The position numbers and the translations under genes are program-made. The notes under the pieces were generated by a model. It did no database searches. It had not been told where the DNA came from and was given only the letters and a program-made list of their open reading frames with translations. From assembly GCA_020726105.1 (NCBI GenBank), contig DYTF01000008.1:2403-37435 (forward strand): a stretch of 35,033 bases of DNA. Reading direction: 5' to 3'. The DNA is from Sulfurovum sp. (GTDB lineage Bacteria; Campylobacterota; Campylobacteria; Campylobacterales; Sulfurovaceae). This document shows positions 1 to 10,337 of the stretch, one piece after another. The first letter of the stretch is position 1; every line of letters starts with the position of its first letter.

Positions 1-26
1 CCGATAAAACCTATTTTCAAAACAGC

Positions 27-1064
27 CTACTCTGTGCGTGCTTTCCCACAAAAAGGAAGCAGTGCCGAAGCCCATGTCAAGCCACCGCCAAAGGTATCAA
101 GCAGCATCAAATCACCCGTTTGAAGTCTTCCTGATTCCCAAATATCGTTAATCGCCATTGGTATAGAGGCAGCAGAAGTATTGCCGTATTTATGAACCGT
201 AAGAACAACTTGCTCGTCTTTCATCTTAAGTGCATCACCCACTGCTTTAATGATACGGTAATTTGCCTGATGAGGGATAAAATGAGGGATGTCTTCTGCG
301 TTAATTTCGTTTTTGGTTAAAATCTCTTTAACATCATTTGTCAGTGTTTTGACTGCTAGTTTAAAAGTTTCATTACCTTTCATCTGTACAAAATTTAGTC
401 CTGTATCTATGACATGCTGACTTGCTGGATGCACCGCACCCGGTGCAGGTGTTACGAGGAAATCCGAAAACGAACCATCTGCTGAAGCATGTATATCAAC
501 AAAACCTTCTTCCTTGTTTGATGTAGCCGATATCACAGCAGCACCTGCACCATCACCAAACAAGATACAAGTACTTCTGTCAGTATAGTCCACGATGGAC
601 GAGAATTTTTCAGCCCCTACGATGAGAATATTTTTCTTCATGCCAGATTCTATAAATGCCTTAGCTACGGTCAGCAAGTAAACAAATCCACTACACGCCG
701 CAGAGATATCGAATGCCTGCACATTATAAATACCTAATTTATCAGAGATAATGCATGCCGTTGAAGGCATATTGAAATAATCAGGTGTAATCGTTGCGCA
801 AAGAACCAAGTCTATGGCTTCTTTTTCTAGCCCTGAGCGTTCTATAGCCAACATACAGGCTTTAGCTGCCATATCACTCGTATATTCATCAGCTGCAGCG
901 ATGTGACGCTCTTTTATTCCTGTGCGTTTAATAATCCAGTCATCTGTCGTATCGACCATTTTTTCAAGATCTGCATTAGACAAAATTTTCTCAGGCACAT
1001 AAGCCCCTATCGACCGAAATGATGCATAGATGGGATGAGTTGGTGACATTATTGTCCTTAGCAA
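27..1064 (-). CDS. fabH: 3-oxoacyl-ACP synthase III (beta-ketoacyl-ACP synthase III)
   Basis: 345 aa ORF; FabH-like N-terminus ([35 protein letters not shown]), active-site region [15 protein letters not shown] and GNTSAASIP motifs; followed by plsX context. Confidence 0.96.
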   Translation of the reverse strand: MLRTIMSPTHPIYASFRSIGAYVPEKILSNADLEKMVDTTDDWIIKRTGIKERHIAAADEYTSDMAAKACMLAIERSGLEKEAIDLVLCATITPDYFNMPSTACIISDKLGIYNVQAFDISAACSGFVYLLTVAKAFIESGMKKNILIVGAEKFSSIVDYTDRSTCILFGDGAGAAVISATSNKEEGFVDIHASADGSFSDFLVTPAPGAVHPASQHVIDTGLNFVQMKGNETFKLAVKTLTNDVKEILTKNEINAEDIPHFIPHQANYRIIKAVGDALKMKDEQVVLTVHKYGNTSAASIPMAINDIWESGRLQTGDLMLLDTFGGGLTWASALLPFCGKARTE

Positions 1065-1151
1065 ATGAAATTAAGTCCAGTATCTTACCATATTTTTGGG
1101 TCTATACAAGAAAGATTGATTTTCAAGAAAAGAAGCAATACATCTTTTCTA

Positions 1152-2141
1152 TCATTTTGCAGGCGAGAGAAGTGCTTCTATTGTCTTATTGACATCTGAT
1201 TCTGTGTAGCGAATTGCTTGAAATATGGCATTTTTAATCGCTTTTGCATTTGAGCTACCATGAGAGATAATCGCACAACCATCAATTCCCAAAAGCGGTG
1301 CACCACCATATTCGGCGTAGTCTACTTGCTTTTTCATTGTGCCAAACACTTTTTTTCTCATCATCAAAGCGCCAATTTTTGCTGGTAAAGACTTACGAAT
1401 GTACTGTCTCATGAGCGTGAAAATAGTGTCCACAACCCCTTCGCTTGTTTTGAGTAAAATATTGCCTGTAAACCCGTCACAAACAACAACATTGACATGA
1501 CCATTGAAAATATCACGGCCTTCAACATTGCCCACAAAACCCTTAAGGTTTTTAAGCAATTTAAAGGCTTCCTTGGTTAGGGTGTTACCCTTAGAGTCTT
1601 CAGAGCCATTAGACAAAAGACCTACTTTGGGTGAAGATACTGCCATGATAGTCTGCATATATGCCTCACCCATTGCCCCAAACTCATACAGATTTTGTGC
1701 GCTACAATCAGTCACTGCACCAACATCAAGCACTAGAGTTTTGGTATCAATCACGCTAGGCATTAAGGTGGCAAGTGCTGGCTTGGAAATGTTCTGCAAA
1801 CGACCAATACGCAAGGTGGCAAGTGTCATAGTAGCACCACTATGTCCAGCAGAAACAACTGCTGATGCTTCTTTGTTGCGTACAAGTTCTACTGCTTTAT
1901 AGATGGATGTATCTTTTCGCTTGAGTGCATTGGTTGCCTGATCATCCATTGATATCACATCTGATGCTTCAACAATCTGAACTTTATCTGCATAATATGG
2001 AGGTAGGAAAGCGCGTATCTCATCGACATCACCTACCAATATAGGAAGAAAATTTTTTACTTCAAGTGCTTGGACAACGCCTTCAATGATGGGTTCAGGA
2101 CCGTAGTCCCCTCCCATTGCGTCAATCGCAATTCGTATCAT
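1152..2141 (-). CDS. plsX: phosphate acyltransferase PlsX
   Basis: 329 aa ORF starting [31 protein letters not shown] and [13 protein letters not shown] motifs; adjacent to rpmF and fabH. Confidence 0.96.
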   Translation of the reverse strand: MIRIAIDAMGGDYGPEPIIEGVVQALEVKNFLPILVGDVDEIRAFLPPYYADKVQIVEASDVISMDDQATNALKRKDTSIYKAVELVRNKEASAVVSAGHSGATMTLATLRIGRLQNISKPALATLMPSVIDTKTLVLDVGAVTDCSAQNLYEFGAMGEAYMQTIMAVSSPKVGLLSNGSEDSKGNTLTKEAFKLLKNLKGFVGNVEGRDIFNGHVNVVVCDGFTGNILLKTSEGVVDTIFTLMRQYIRKSLPAKIGALMMRKKVFGTMKKQVDYAEYGGAPLLGIDGCAIISHGSSNAKAIKNAIFQAIRYTESDVNKTIEALLSPAK

Positions 2142-2146
2142 TCAAA

Positions 2147-2308
2147 TTACGCTTTGGTAGTTTTGTACTCACCCGTTGTCATATTCATGTGGTGAGGCAT
2201 TCTCCATGTTCCGTCTGCATCTTTTACAGGCATTGGTAAGGTCAATTTATAGTGTGTTCTTCTCTTTGCTGCTCTTGTGTGACTCACGCGTCTTTTAGGT
2301 ACTGCCAT
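2147..2308 (-). CDS. rpmF: 50S ribosomal protein L32
   Basis: Short ORF absent from the supplied track; my translation is [53 protein letters not shown]; classic MAVPKRRxSxxR start and plsX neighbour. Confidence 0.94.
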   Translation of the reverse strand: MAVPKRRVSHTRAAKRRTHYKLTLPMPVKDADGTWRMPHHMNMTTGEYKTTKA

Positions 2309-2333
2309 TTTTTATCCTTTGTTACAATTTTAT

Positions 2334-2708
2334 TTAATATTCTACTTCAAACTCTACGCCGTCATTATTGCATTTTTCGCAATAATTATATTCGCTTCTG
2401 AGTGTATTGATTTCACTCTCAAGAATGTAATCCACATCAATTTCACCATTTAAAAATTCGATTATATCCAAATCATCTTTGCTATCGGATATAATATCGC
2501 TTAACTTAAGATTTAGTGCATTATCTATAGATAAATCATAAGTTTTTCCACATCTATCACAATTTAATTCAAAACTTCCCGTCATATGTCCATCAAGAAA
2601 TACTTTATGATACCCACTTTTTTTAAGGGTTCCAATTAAAGTTACACTTTCAAAGCTTGTCTCTATGGGCATTGGGGTGCTCATAATTTTATCAAAAACT
2701 ATTTTCAT
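2334..2708 (-). CDS. DUF177/YceD family protein (large ribosomal RNA accumulation protein-like)
   Basis: 124 aa; LNCDRCGKTYDL and YNYCEKCNNDG cysteine pairs, position directly upstream of rpmF. Confidence 0.75.
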   Translation of the reverse strand: MKIVFDKIMSTPMPIETSFESVTLIGTLKKSGYHKVFLDGHMTGSFELNCDRCGKTYDLSIDNALNLKLSDIISDSKDDLDIIEFLNGEIDVDYILESEINTLRSEYNYCEKCNNDGVEFEVEY

Positions 2709-2720
2709 AGCTAGTGACTT

Positions 2721-3134
2721 TTAGTAAATCTCTCTTTGTGCGAAAAAGAAATTAATCTCATTGCTAGCATTTTCAACTGAATCACTTCCGTGCACTGCAT
2801 TGGCATCAATACTGTCAGCAAAATCTGCTCTGATTGTTCCTGGTGCAGCTTCAGCTGGGTTGGTTGCACCCATAAGGTCTCTGTTGATTGCCATGGCATT
2901 TTCACCCTCTAGCACTGTTACGACAACAGGACCAGAAATCATAAATTCTACAAGGTCTTTAAAAAAAGGTCTTGCAGCATGAACAGCATAAAAAGCTTCT
3001 GCATCTGCTTGTGAAAGTTGCATTTTTGTTGTTGTTGCAATTCTAAGGCCAGCAGCCTCAAAGCGTGCAAGAATCTGACCTACTACATTTTTAGCTACAG
3101 CATCAGGCTTGATAATTGATAATGTTTGTTCCAT
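2721..3134 (-). CDS. ndk: nucleoside diphosphate kinase
   Basis: [22 protein letters not shown]...[26 protein letters not shown]; start trimmed from the longer ORF (2721..3194) to the family-typical Met. Confidence 0.96.
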   Translation of the reverse strand: MEQTLSIIKPDAVAKNVVGQILARFEAAGLRIATTTKMQLSQADAEAFYAVHAARPFFKDLVEFMISGPVVVTVLEGENAMAINRDLMGATNPAEAAPGTIRADFADSIDANAVHGSDSVENASNEINFFFAQREIY

Positions 3135-3195
3135 CTTGTCTATTCCTAAGGGATAATTTACTTCAAAATGATATTTTTGAAAGTATTTGGTCAAG

Positions 3196-3201
3196 ATTAT
3201 A
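3196..3201 (-). promoter_or_regulatory. -10 box (TATAAT) upstream of the ndk gene cluster
   Basis: Minus-strand TTCGATATAATCTTG, about 60 nt upstream of the ndk ATG. Confidence 0.5.
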
Positions 3202-3243
3202 TCGAAAAATTAATTAAAATAGGTTTAAGTTTAAGGAGTGAAA

Positions 3244-3277
3244 CAAAAGATGCAAGACCACAAAGTGTGGTCTTGCA
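3244..3277 (-). terminator. Rho-independent terminator after the ferredoxin gene
   Basis: Perfect 12-bp inverted repeat TGCAAGACCACA-AAG-TGTGGTCTTGCA (3251-3277); on the minus strand it is followed by TCTTTTGTTT. Confidence 0.8.
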
Positions 3278-3289
3278 GTGTGGTAAAAA

Positions 3290-3652
3290 TTAATCTTCTA
3301 CTACAGGTTTTCTAGCTTTTCTGTCTTCGATTGAAATATCTGCTCTTGTAGGCATTACAAGGCTAGCATCTCTCATAACATAGGCTTGCTCATCAATGTA
3401 GTTGTCGCCATTATAGTGATCTTTGAAATCCTCTGTAAATGGCATATCCCATGTGATACAACCCTCAGTTGGACACGCTTCAGCACAGGCTGGAGAATCA
3501 AAGTGATCTACACACTCAACACATCTATCTGGATAAACATAGTGATACTCTTCACCCGTTGGGTTATCATCCTCATCTACGATTGCTTCTACCGGACATT
3601 CATCAATACATGCCGCACAGTTAATACAGGTATCATTAATAATTACTGCCAT
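3290..3652 (-). CDS. 2[4Fe-4S] ferredoxin with C-terminal extension
   Basis: MAVIINDTCINCAACIDECPVEAI...DRCVECVDHFDSPACAEACP; two cysteine clusters; start trimmed from ORF 3290..3679. Confidence 0.92.
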   Translation of the reverse strand: MAVIINDTCINCAACIDECPVEAIVDEDDNPTGEEYHYVYPDRCVECVDHFDSPACAEACPTEGCITWDMPFTEDFKDHYNGDNYIDEQAYVMRDASLVMPTRADISIEDRKARKPVVED

Positions 3653-3729
3653 TTTCATTCCTTTTTGTTTAGATTTCACACTATAGCCAAAGATTTTTAA
3701 AAAAAACTTTAAAGGCTATAAAAAATGTA

Positions 3730-3758
3730 TGCAAAAAAAAGTATTTTTCTTTTTTGCA
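3730..3758. terminator. AT-rich hairpin 3' of metK, possible terminator
   Basis: TGCAAAAAA ... TTTTTTGCA inverted repeat in the metK-ferredoxin gap just after the metK stop. Confidence 0.4.
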
Positions 3759-3761
3759 CAA

Positions 3762-4919
3762 CTATAGCCCTAAATAAGCTCTAATATCCGCTATTCTTGG
3801 GGTTTTCTCCCAAGTAAAACCTTCTTCTTCTCTACCAAAATGACCATACGCTGCTGTTTTTCTATAAATTGGTCTAAGCAGATCTAACTCTTTAATGATT
3901 CCCTTAGGTGTCAAATCAAATAAATCATTCACACAAATTGCAATCTTGGATGCATCTACTTTTTCTGTGCCATGGGTATCGACATAAATCGAAACTGGTT
4001 TTGCAACACCGATTGCATACGCTATCTGTAAAGTCACTTTTTCACATGCGCCTGCTGCTACAAGGTTTTTGGCTACATACCGCGCCGCATACGCCGCCGA
4101 ACGGTCTACTTTAGTCGGATCTTTACCTGAAAATGCCCCACCGCCATGAGGACAAGAGCCACCGTAGGTATCGACGATGATTTTTCTTCCAGTAAGCCCT
4201 GCATCACCCTGGGGTCCTCCGATGACAAAACGACCCGTTGGGTTGATATGATAAGTAATATCATCTGACATCAACTCTGCTGGAATGACCGCCTTAATGA
4301 CTTCTTCAAGTACTGCTTTTTGTACTTGCTCAAGCGAGACATTGTCATGATGCTGAGTTGAGACTACGATAGTATCAATAGCCACTGGTTTTCCGTCTAC
4401 ATATTTGACCGAAACCTGTGCTTTACCGTCTGGACGCAAAAAGGGGACTGTGCCATTTTTGCGTACCTCTGCTAGCTTGCTCGTAAGCTTGTGTGCCAAA
4501 GAGATAGGCAAAGGCATGAGTTCTGGTGTTTCGCTACACGCATACCCAAACATCAATCCCTGATCTCCTGCACCTATCTCGCCCGAGGTCTGATCAACAC
4601 CCTGATTGATGTCAGGACTTTGTTCACCAATACCATTGAGCACGGCTGCTGATCTGTAGTCAAACCCGTAAAGTGCATCAGTATACCCAATCTCACGAAT
4701 CACTTCTCGTGCTATCTCTTGCATGGGGGCATATGCGCTTGTTTTAAGTTCTCCTGCAATAACACAAAAACCATTGCTCACTAATGTCTCACATGCCACC
4801 CTGGCTTGTGGATCTCTTTGGATGATATAATCGAGTATAGCATCTGAGATCTGATCAGCCATTTTATCTGGATGACCCTCGGTTACTGATTCACTTGTAA
4901 AAATGTATTCGTTAGCCAT
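3762..4919 (-). CDS. metK: S-adenosylmethionine synthetase
   Basis: [30 protein letters not shown]...[12 protein letters not shown]...[27 protein letters not shown]; strong SD (GAGGAG) upstream; start trimmed from the in-frame TTG ORF start at 4973. Confidence 0.97.
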   Translation of the reverse strand: MANEYIFTSESVTEGHPDKMADQISDAILDYIIQRDPQARVACETLVSNGFCVIAGELKTSAYAPMQEIAREVIREIGYTDALYGFDYRSAAVLNGIGEQSPDINQGVDQTSGEIGAGDQGLMFGYACSETPELMPLPISLAHKLTSKLAEVRKNGTVPFLRPDGKAQVSVKYVDGKPVAIDTIVVSTQHHDNVSLEQVQKAVLEEVIKAVIPAELMSDDITYHINPTGRFVIGGPQGDAGLTGRKIIVDTYGGSCPHGGGAFSGKDPTKVDRSAAYAARYVAKNLVAAGACEKVTLQIAYAIGVAKPVSIYVDTHGTEKVDASKIAICVNDLFDLTPKGIIKELDLLRPIYRKTAAYGHFGREEEGFTWEKTPRIADIRAYLGL

Positions 4920-4948
4920 TTTTTTCTCCTCTTTTTTGTTCACTGTCA

Positions 4949-4992
4949 CTGAACTTGGATAAATGTCTTTCAAGAGATTTATCCAAGTTCAG
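4949..4992. repeat. Perfect 16-bp inverted repeat (hairpin) in the dxs-metK intergenic leader
   Basis: CTGAACTTGGATAAAT (4949-4964), 12-nt loop, ATTTATCCAAGTTCAG (4977-4992). Confidence 0.93.
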
Positions 4993-4997
4993 CCTGC

Positions 4998-6800
4998 CTA
5001 TATCACTCTGAGTGCCAACTGCTCTGGCAATATACCCAAAGACGCTTCAACCCGTCTTGTGCTGCCATGAACAATGAAAGCATCATCATACTCAAAGGTC
5101 TCAAGTTGCACATCCTTGATGGCATGGGCATTCAAAAACTCTAACAGTGCTGAACCCACACCGCCTAAGGCTGCAGAGTCTGAAAAAACAAACCATTTTT
5201 TATAGTGCTGACTCAGTTCTGTTAGCATCAAGACATCCAAAGGTTTAACAAAACGCAAATCCAAAATACCTACATTTGCACTCACAAGTTGCGCCGTTTG
5301 TTCTGCCCTACCTACACCATTGCCGTAGCCGATAAAAAGTATCTCTTCACCTTCTTGAAGCAATACAGACTTGCCAAGTTCATAAGGAGGGCTTTGTCTG
5401 TCTTCTGCCAAAAATGCACCTCTTGGGTATCTAAAAGCACAAGGATGGGTATACTCTTTAGCAAATGCCATACAGAGCTTCATTGTTGTTTCATTATAGG
5501 GTGCAAGGAGCGTCATATTGGGGATAGCTCTAAGATAGCTAATATCAAAAGCACCTTGATGCGTCTCACCATCTTCTCCTACTATACCCGCTCTATCCAA
5601 AGCAAATGTCACACCCAAATCCATAAGGGCTATGTCATGAATCACCTGATCGTACCCGCGCTGTAAAAAGGTTGAGTAAATCGCACAAAAGGGTTTAAAT
5701 CCTTCTTTTGCCAAAGCTCCCATGGAAGTTACCGCGTGTTGTTCAGCAATCGCCACATCCCAAAAACGATCAGGATATTTTGTCATAGCCACACTCAATC
5801 CTGTACCGCTTGGCATGGCTGCTGTAACTCCTACTACTTTTTCATCTGCATCTGCCAATTCGACCAGCATTTCAGAAAAAATAGCTGTTGCTGCCTTGGC
5901 ACCACTTTTTGTTGGTGCTATGCCCGTTTTGAGATCAAAGGCACTTACACCATGCCAGTGCTCCTTTGTCCCTTCTGCGATTTCATACCCTTTACCTTTG
6001 GTTGTCTGGGCATGCACAATGACGGGTTTTCCTAACGCTTTGGCAATCTTCAGTGTCTCCACAAGGGAAGCAATATTGTGCCCATCAACAGGGCCAATAT
6101 ACTCAAGACCCATCTCCTCAAACAGTATACCAGGCGTAATCAACTTCAAGGACTCTTCAAATCGTTTTGCCATATAGCTTGCACCCTCAGGCAGATGCTC
6201 AAGCACTTTTTCTACTCTAGCTTTAAACTTCTGATAAAAAGAGCCTGCCATCGTTTGAGAGAGTAGCCTAGAGATAGCACCTATAGGCTTAGCGATGCTC
6301 ATTTCATTGTCATTGAGGATAATAACAACAGGGTACTTTCTGTCTCCTAGCTCATTAAGTGCTTCATAGACCATCCCAGCACTCATGCTACCATCACCTA
6401 TCAAGACGACAGGGATGCGTTTTTCACCTTTAAGTGCAATGGCTTTTGCTGCACCAACCGCCAAAGAGATAGAAGTGGAACTGTGTCCTGCCACATAGTA
6501 ATCATACTTGGACTCTTTGGGTTTTGTGTACCCGCAGATGCCATCAAACTGACGAAGCGTATCAAACGAATCCCATCTGCCCGTAAGAAGTTTATGTGCA
6601 TATGCTTGATGACTGACATCAAAAATGAAAGGGTCTTGCTCCGCATCAAAAACACTGTGCATTGCTATGATTAAATCCGTAGCACCCATGGTCGAACTGA
6701 GATGCCCACCATTTTTACTCACAGTTTGTAATATCTTTTGCCTAATCTCTTTAGCTAATGCATTGAGTTCGTCTAAAGAACAGGCTTTGACATCTTTCAT
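4998..6800 (-). CDS. dxs: 1-deoxy-D-xylulose-5-phosphate synthase
   Basis: 600 aa; GGHLSSTMGATDL, FDVSHQAYAHKLLTGR, VLIGDGSMSAGMVYEALNE, DRAGIVGEDGETHQGAFDISYLR. Confidence 0.97.
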   Translation of the reverse strand: MKDVKACSLDELNALAKEIRQKILQTVSKNGGHLSSTMGATDLIIAMHSVFDAEQDPFIFDVSHQAYAHKLLTGRWDSFDTLRQFDGICGYTKPKESKYDYYVAGHSSTSISLAVGAAKAIALKGEKRIPVVLIGDGSMSAGMVYEALNELGDRKYPVVIILNDNEMSIAKPIGAISRLLSQTMAGSFYQKFKARVEKVLEHLPEGASYMAKRFEESLKLITPGILFEEMGLEYIGPVDGHNIASLVETLKIAKALGKPVIVHAQTTKGKGYEIAEGTKEHWHGVSAFDLKTGIAPTKSGAKAATAIFSEMLVELADADEKVVGVTAAMPSGTGLSVAMTKYPDRFWDVAIAEQHAVTSMGALAKEGFKPFCAIYSTFLQRGYDQVIHDIALMDLGVTFALDRAGIVGEDGETHQGAFDISYLRAIPNMTLLAPYNETTMKLCMAFAKEYTHPCAFRYPRGAFLAEDRQSPPYELGKSVLLQEGEEILFIGYGNGVGRAEQTAQLVSANVGILDLRFVKPLDVLMLTELSQHYKKWFVFSDSAALGGVGSALLEFLNAHAIKDVQLETFEYDDAFIVHGSTRRVEASLGILPEQLALRVI

Positions 6801-6834
6801 CTTTTGCTTCCTCTGTTGCAGAAATCGTGTTTTT

Positions 6835-7929
6835 TCAAGCAGTCACTTCCAAAAACTGTTTAAAAAATATATCATTTTGTTTTGTTGTCCCGATGGTGAT
6901 GCGTATCGCATTCATTTCATACGAAGCAAGGTTTCGGATGATGACACCACGCCTTAAAAGTGCATCGGCAATTTTACTTGAATCCATCGTCTCATCAAAC
7001 AAATAAGTAATAAAATTCGTGTAGCTCTCAATATAGCCAAACCCTTGCTCTTTTGCAAATGCTTCATACCGTTTGATTTCTTCTTGATGTAAGGCGATAG
7101 ACTCTTTAATGAAATCATCATCCCTACAAGCTTCTATGGCTGCAGCCAAGGAAAGGGTAGAGATATTGAACGGTGGGCGCATTTTATAAAGCGCATCAAT
7201 GATTTCTGGCTGTGCGATACCGTAGCCCACACGCATTCCACCCAAACCATAGGCTTTTGAAAATGTACCCAGATAAATCACATTTTCAAAGCCAAGTAAT
7301 TCATGGGGAGCGATGGCATAGTTTGCATCTTTTGCTGCAGCATACTCCATATACGCACCATCGATTACCACCAAAGTCTCCTTGTCAACCGCATTGATAA
7401 TCTTGAGTACTTCTTCTTTGCTTGTACCATTACCTGTCGGATTGTTGGGTGTACACAAGTAGATGATGCGGGGTTTGTGCATGCGATACGCTTCTATAAA
7501 CTCATCATATCGATGCGTATAGCTTGCGGTACGGATGACCTTTGCGCCCATCTGTTTTGCATAGATTTCATACATCGCGAAAGTGACCGCACACATTAGC
7601 ACAGAACTCTCTTCATTCAGTAATGCACGAGAAATGAACTCCAAAACCTGATCTGAGCCTGCACCAATAATAAGGTTATTTTCTTGCACGGCATATTTAC
7701 TTGCCAAAGCGGCTTTGAGTTCAAACATACTGTCATCAGGGTACAAATGCGCCCTGTTTGCATTTGCAGCGATGACTTTTGCCACCGCAGGGTTTGTGCC
7801 AAGTGGGTTTTCATTGGAAGCAAGTTTGACTACACTCTGGGGTGCGATGCCAAATTCACGCACGACGAGCTCTATGGGTTTTCCTGCTTCATATATCTTA
7901 ATATTTTCTAAAACTTTGTTAAACTTCAT
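6835..7929 (-). CDS. hisC: histidinol-phosphate aminotransferase
   Basis: 364 aa; KLASNENPLGTNP, GAGSDQVLEF, CTPNNPTGNG, GTFSKAYGLGGMRVGYG. Confidence 0.93.
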   Translation of the reverse strand: MKFNKVLENIKIYEAGKPIELVVREFGIAPQSVVKLASNENPLGTNPAVAKVIAANANRAHLYPDDSMFELKAALASKYAVQENNLIIGAGSDQVLEFISRALLNEESSVLMCAVTFAMYEIYAKQMGAKVIRTASYTHRYDEFIEAYRMHKPRIIYLCTPNNPTGNGTSKEEVLKIINAVDKETLVVIDGAYMEYAAAKDANYAIAPHELLGFENVIYLGTFSKAYGLGGMRVGYGIAQPEIIDALYKMRPPFNISTLSLAAAIEACRDDDFIKESIALHQEEIKRYEAFAKEQGFGYIESYTNFITYLFDETMDSSKIADALLRRGVIIRNLASYEMNAIRITIGTTKQNDIFFKQFLEVTA

Positions 7930-7955
7930 CTACTTTTCCTTCTAATGCTACTGTG

Positions 7956-9017
7956 TTAAATGTCGTCTATCTCTTTAACATAAGAGCCCAATAGTTTAAT
8001 CTCTTCATAATGTTTTTCTAAGATGGGGCGAATATGTGCATCATCTTTGTGCCCATTAAACTCAATAAAAAAGATAGACTCACCCTCAACAATATGCGAC
8101 TTTATCTTCATAAGATTAATCTTAGCTTTTTCAAAATCATTTAAAAAGCTCACTAACGCTCCTGGCTTATCCGAAAGCCTTACCAACATAGAAGTCTTAT
8201 CTGAACCTGAGGGCTGATTTTCAAAATTACTCACGATAAAAAAACGGGTGCGGTTGTTGCTATTGTCTTCCACATTTTCAAAACGGATGGGCAGATGATT
8301 GATTTTGGCTGCTACGCTAGGGCACAGAGCGGCAGACTCTCTGTCATTTGTTGCCATTTTGGCTGCTTTAGCGGTAGACTCTACGGGTATCAACTCCACA
8401 TCATCCAGTCCCAAATCTTGCAAAAAATCACGGCATTGACCAAAGGCAATATCTTTGGAGTAAATACGCTTAATATCTTTAATGTTTTCACACATCGTAG
8501 CAAATGCCAAATGGATGTCTATCATCACCTCAGCGATAATTTTAAGATCATACTCCTTGAAACAATTGATTGTATCACTCACAATGCCATTACTGGAGTT
8601 TTCGATAGGAATGACACCAAACTTTGCCATACCTTTATCCACTTCCCTAAAGATAGCACGAATGGACGCCATGGGCAGATAAGCGGACATCGCGCCAAAC
8701 TTACTCTCTGCTGCTTGGTGGGTAAAGCTCGCTTCAGGTCCGAGGTATGCTACGCCTTCAGGCAATTCAAGGTTTCGCGCCACTGCAAAAAGTTCCAGAA
8801 ACAGTGCGTCAATAGCAACACCCGTTAGCCTCCCATTGTTTTGGGCTTTGAGACGATTTAAGATAGCCTGTTCTCTCTCGGGGCGATAAATAGGCGCACC
8901 CGTATTGTTTTTGAGTTCACCAACCTGATGCACAAGTTCCATGCGCTCATTGAAGAGTTTCAGTAGCGTATCGTCAATCGCGTCTATTTTTACCCTTAGT
9001 GCATCCAGTGTCATCAT
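7956..9017 (-). CDS. pheA: bifunctional chorismate mutase / prephenate dehydratase
   Basis: N-terminal chorismate mutase (LRVKIDAIDDTLLKLFNERMELVHQVGELK), then AYLGPEASFTHQAA, PIENSSNGIVSDT and the ACT-domain DKPGALVSFLNDF. Confidence 0.94.
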   Translation of the reverse strand: MMTLDALRVKIDAIDDTLLKLFNERMELVHQVGELKNNTGAPIYRPEREQAILNRLKAQNNGRLTGVAIDALFLELFAVARNLELPEGVAYLGPEASFTHQAAESKFGAMSAYLPMASIRAIFREVDKGMAKFGVIPIENSSNGIVSDTINCFKEYDLKIIAEVMIDIHLAFATMCENIKDIKRIYSKDIAFGQCRDFLQDLGLDDVELIPVESTAKAAKMATNDRESAALCPSVAAKINHLPIRFENVEDNSNNRTRFFIVSNFENQPSGSDKTSMLVRLSDKPGALVSFLNDFEKAKINLMKIKSHIVEGESIFFIEFNGHKDDAHIRPILEKHYEEIKLLGSYVKEIDDI

Positions 9018-9035
9018 CCCACCCCTGATTTTGAG

Positions 9036-10247
9036 TTACTTTTGAAGGTACGGCAGTTCTAACCGTATCTGATCTTCATAGGTTTCGCGTGCGCGTATGA
9101 GCCTGTCTTTGCCGTCTTGCAGTGCTACTTCTGCGGATTTGGCACGGGTATTGTAGTTACTTGCCATGCTAAAGCCGTATGCACCTGCTGAGTGTACGAC
9201 CACGAGGTCGTTGTGTTGTAAGGGAGGTAATGGTACATTCTTACCAAAAAAGTCACCACTTTCACACACGGGGCCCACCACATCTGCGGGTGTTTTTTCA
9301 CCCTCAACCATCACTGCTTCAATACGGTGGTACGCATCATAGAGGCTGGGGCGTATCAGGTCATTCATTCCGCCATCGACGATGACAAAGCGTTTGCTCT
9401 CATTGTTTTTCTCGTACAACACTCTGGTAAAAAATGCGCCTGCATTGGCTACCATGTAGCGCCCTGGTTCACAAAGCAAAGTGACATCCAAATCTTTGGT
9501 TTCATTGGCAATGATTTGTGTGTATGCTGTGGCATCGATGGTTACTTCATCATCATACACCACACCTATGCCTCCACCCACATCAAAAAACTTAATATCT
9601 ATCTTGATGGCGCGAAGAGATCGCACCAAGTCTGCTACGATACCACAGGATTCGCGAATGGGCTCAAGATTGGTAAGCTGTGATCCGATATGAAAATGGA
9701 TGCCCACAGGATTGAGATACTCCGATTTATTGGCATAGATATACATGCGTTTTGCCATATCTATCTCTACACCAAATTTATTTTCATGTAGTCCTGTTGA
9801 GATATAAGGATGTGTTTGTGGATCGATATTGGGATTGACGCGGATAGAGATACGGGCTTCTTTGCCCAGTTCTTTTGCCACCATCTCAACCCGCTTCATC
9901 TCTGCTTCACTCTCTAAGTTTAGCAGTAAAATGTCATACTCAAGCGCAGCACGAATTTCATCATCGCGCTTGCCCACACCTGAGAAAATAATCTTATACT
10001 TGTCCACGCCTGCATCTAACGCTCTTTGCACTTCACCGATACTCACACAATCAGCCCCTGCGCCAAGTTTTGCCAAATGGGCTATAACCGAGAGATTGGA
10101 GTTTGCCTTTACTGCATAATTGATTAAGGATTTTTTACCTGCAAAAGCATCTTTAAGTGTTGTGTATCTGTTTTGGATATGGTCAAAATCATACAGATAA
10201 AACGGTGTACCATATTTGTCTGCTAGTGCCTGATAATTTATGTCCAT
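9036..10247 (-). CDS. lysA: diaminopimelate decarboxylase
   Basis: 403 aa; YAVKANSNLSVIAHLAKLGAGADCVSIGE, HFHIGSQL, CEPGRYMVANAG, GPVCESGDFF. Confidence 0.96.
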   Translation of the reverse strand: MDINYQALADKYGTPFYLYDFDHIQNRYTTLKDAFAGKKSLINYAVKANSNLSVIAHLAKLGAGADCVSIGEVQRALDAGVDKYKIIFSGVGKRDDEIRAALEYDILLLNLESEAEMKRVEMVAKELGKEARISIRVNPNIDPQTHPYISTGLHENKFGVEIDMAKRMYIYANKSEYLNPVGIHFHIGSQLTNLEPIRESCGIVADLVRSLRAIKIDIKFFDVGGGIGVVYDDEVTIDATAYTQIIANETKDLDVTLLCEPGRYMVANAGAFFTRVLYEKNNESKRFVIVDGGMNDLIRPSLYDAYHRIEAVMVEGEKTPADVVGPVCESGDFFGKNVPLPPLQHNDLVVVHSAGAYGFSMASNYNTRAKSAEVALQDGKDRLIRARETYEDQIRLELPYLQK

Positions 10248-10337
10248 AATACTGTCCTCAACCGCTTTTTTTGCGTCTATTTTATAATTATTTTATCCAA
10301 AAGTTGATTAAACAGGGGGTTGTATGCCCGAAACAGG

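Noticed and set aside
3011-3040. TTGTTGTTGTTG microsatellite-like run
   Set aside because: Inside ndk coding sequence in codons of a conserved protein; too short to call a functional repeat.
4920-4997. SAM riboswitch upstream of metK
   Set aside because: No SAM-I, SAM-II or SAH-type core motif recognised; the leader is only 78 nt and dominated by one hairpin. Reported only as an unexplained inverted repeat.
5289-6177. Plus-strand ORFs opposite dxs (5289..5666, 5722..6177, 5736..6035)
   Set aside because: Antisense shadows of the intact Dxs frame.
8295-8828. 177-aa plus-strand ORF antisense to pheA
   Set aside because: Shadow ORF opposite a confident gene; no recognisable motif.
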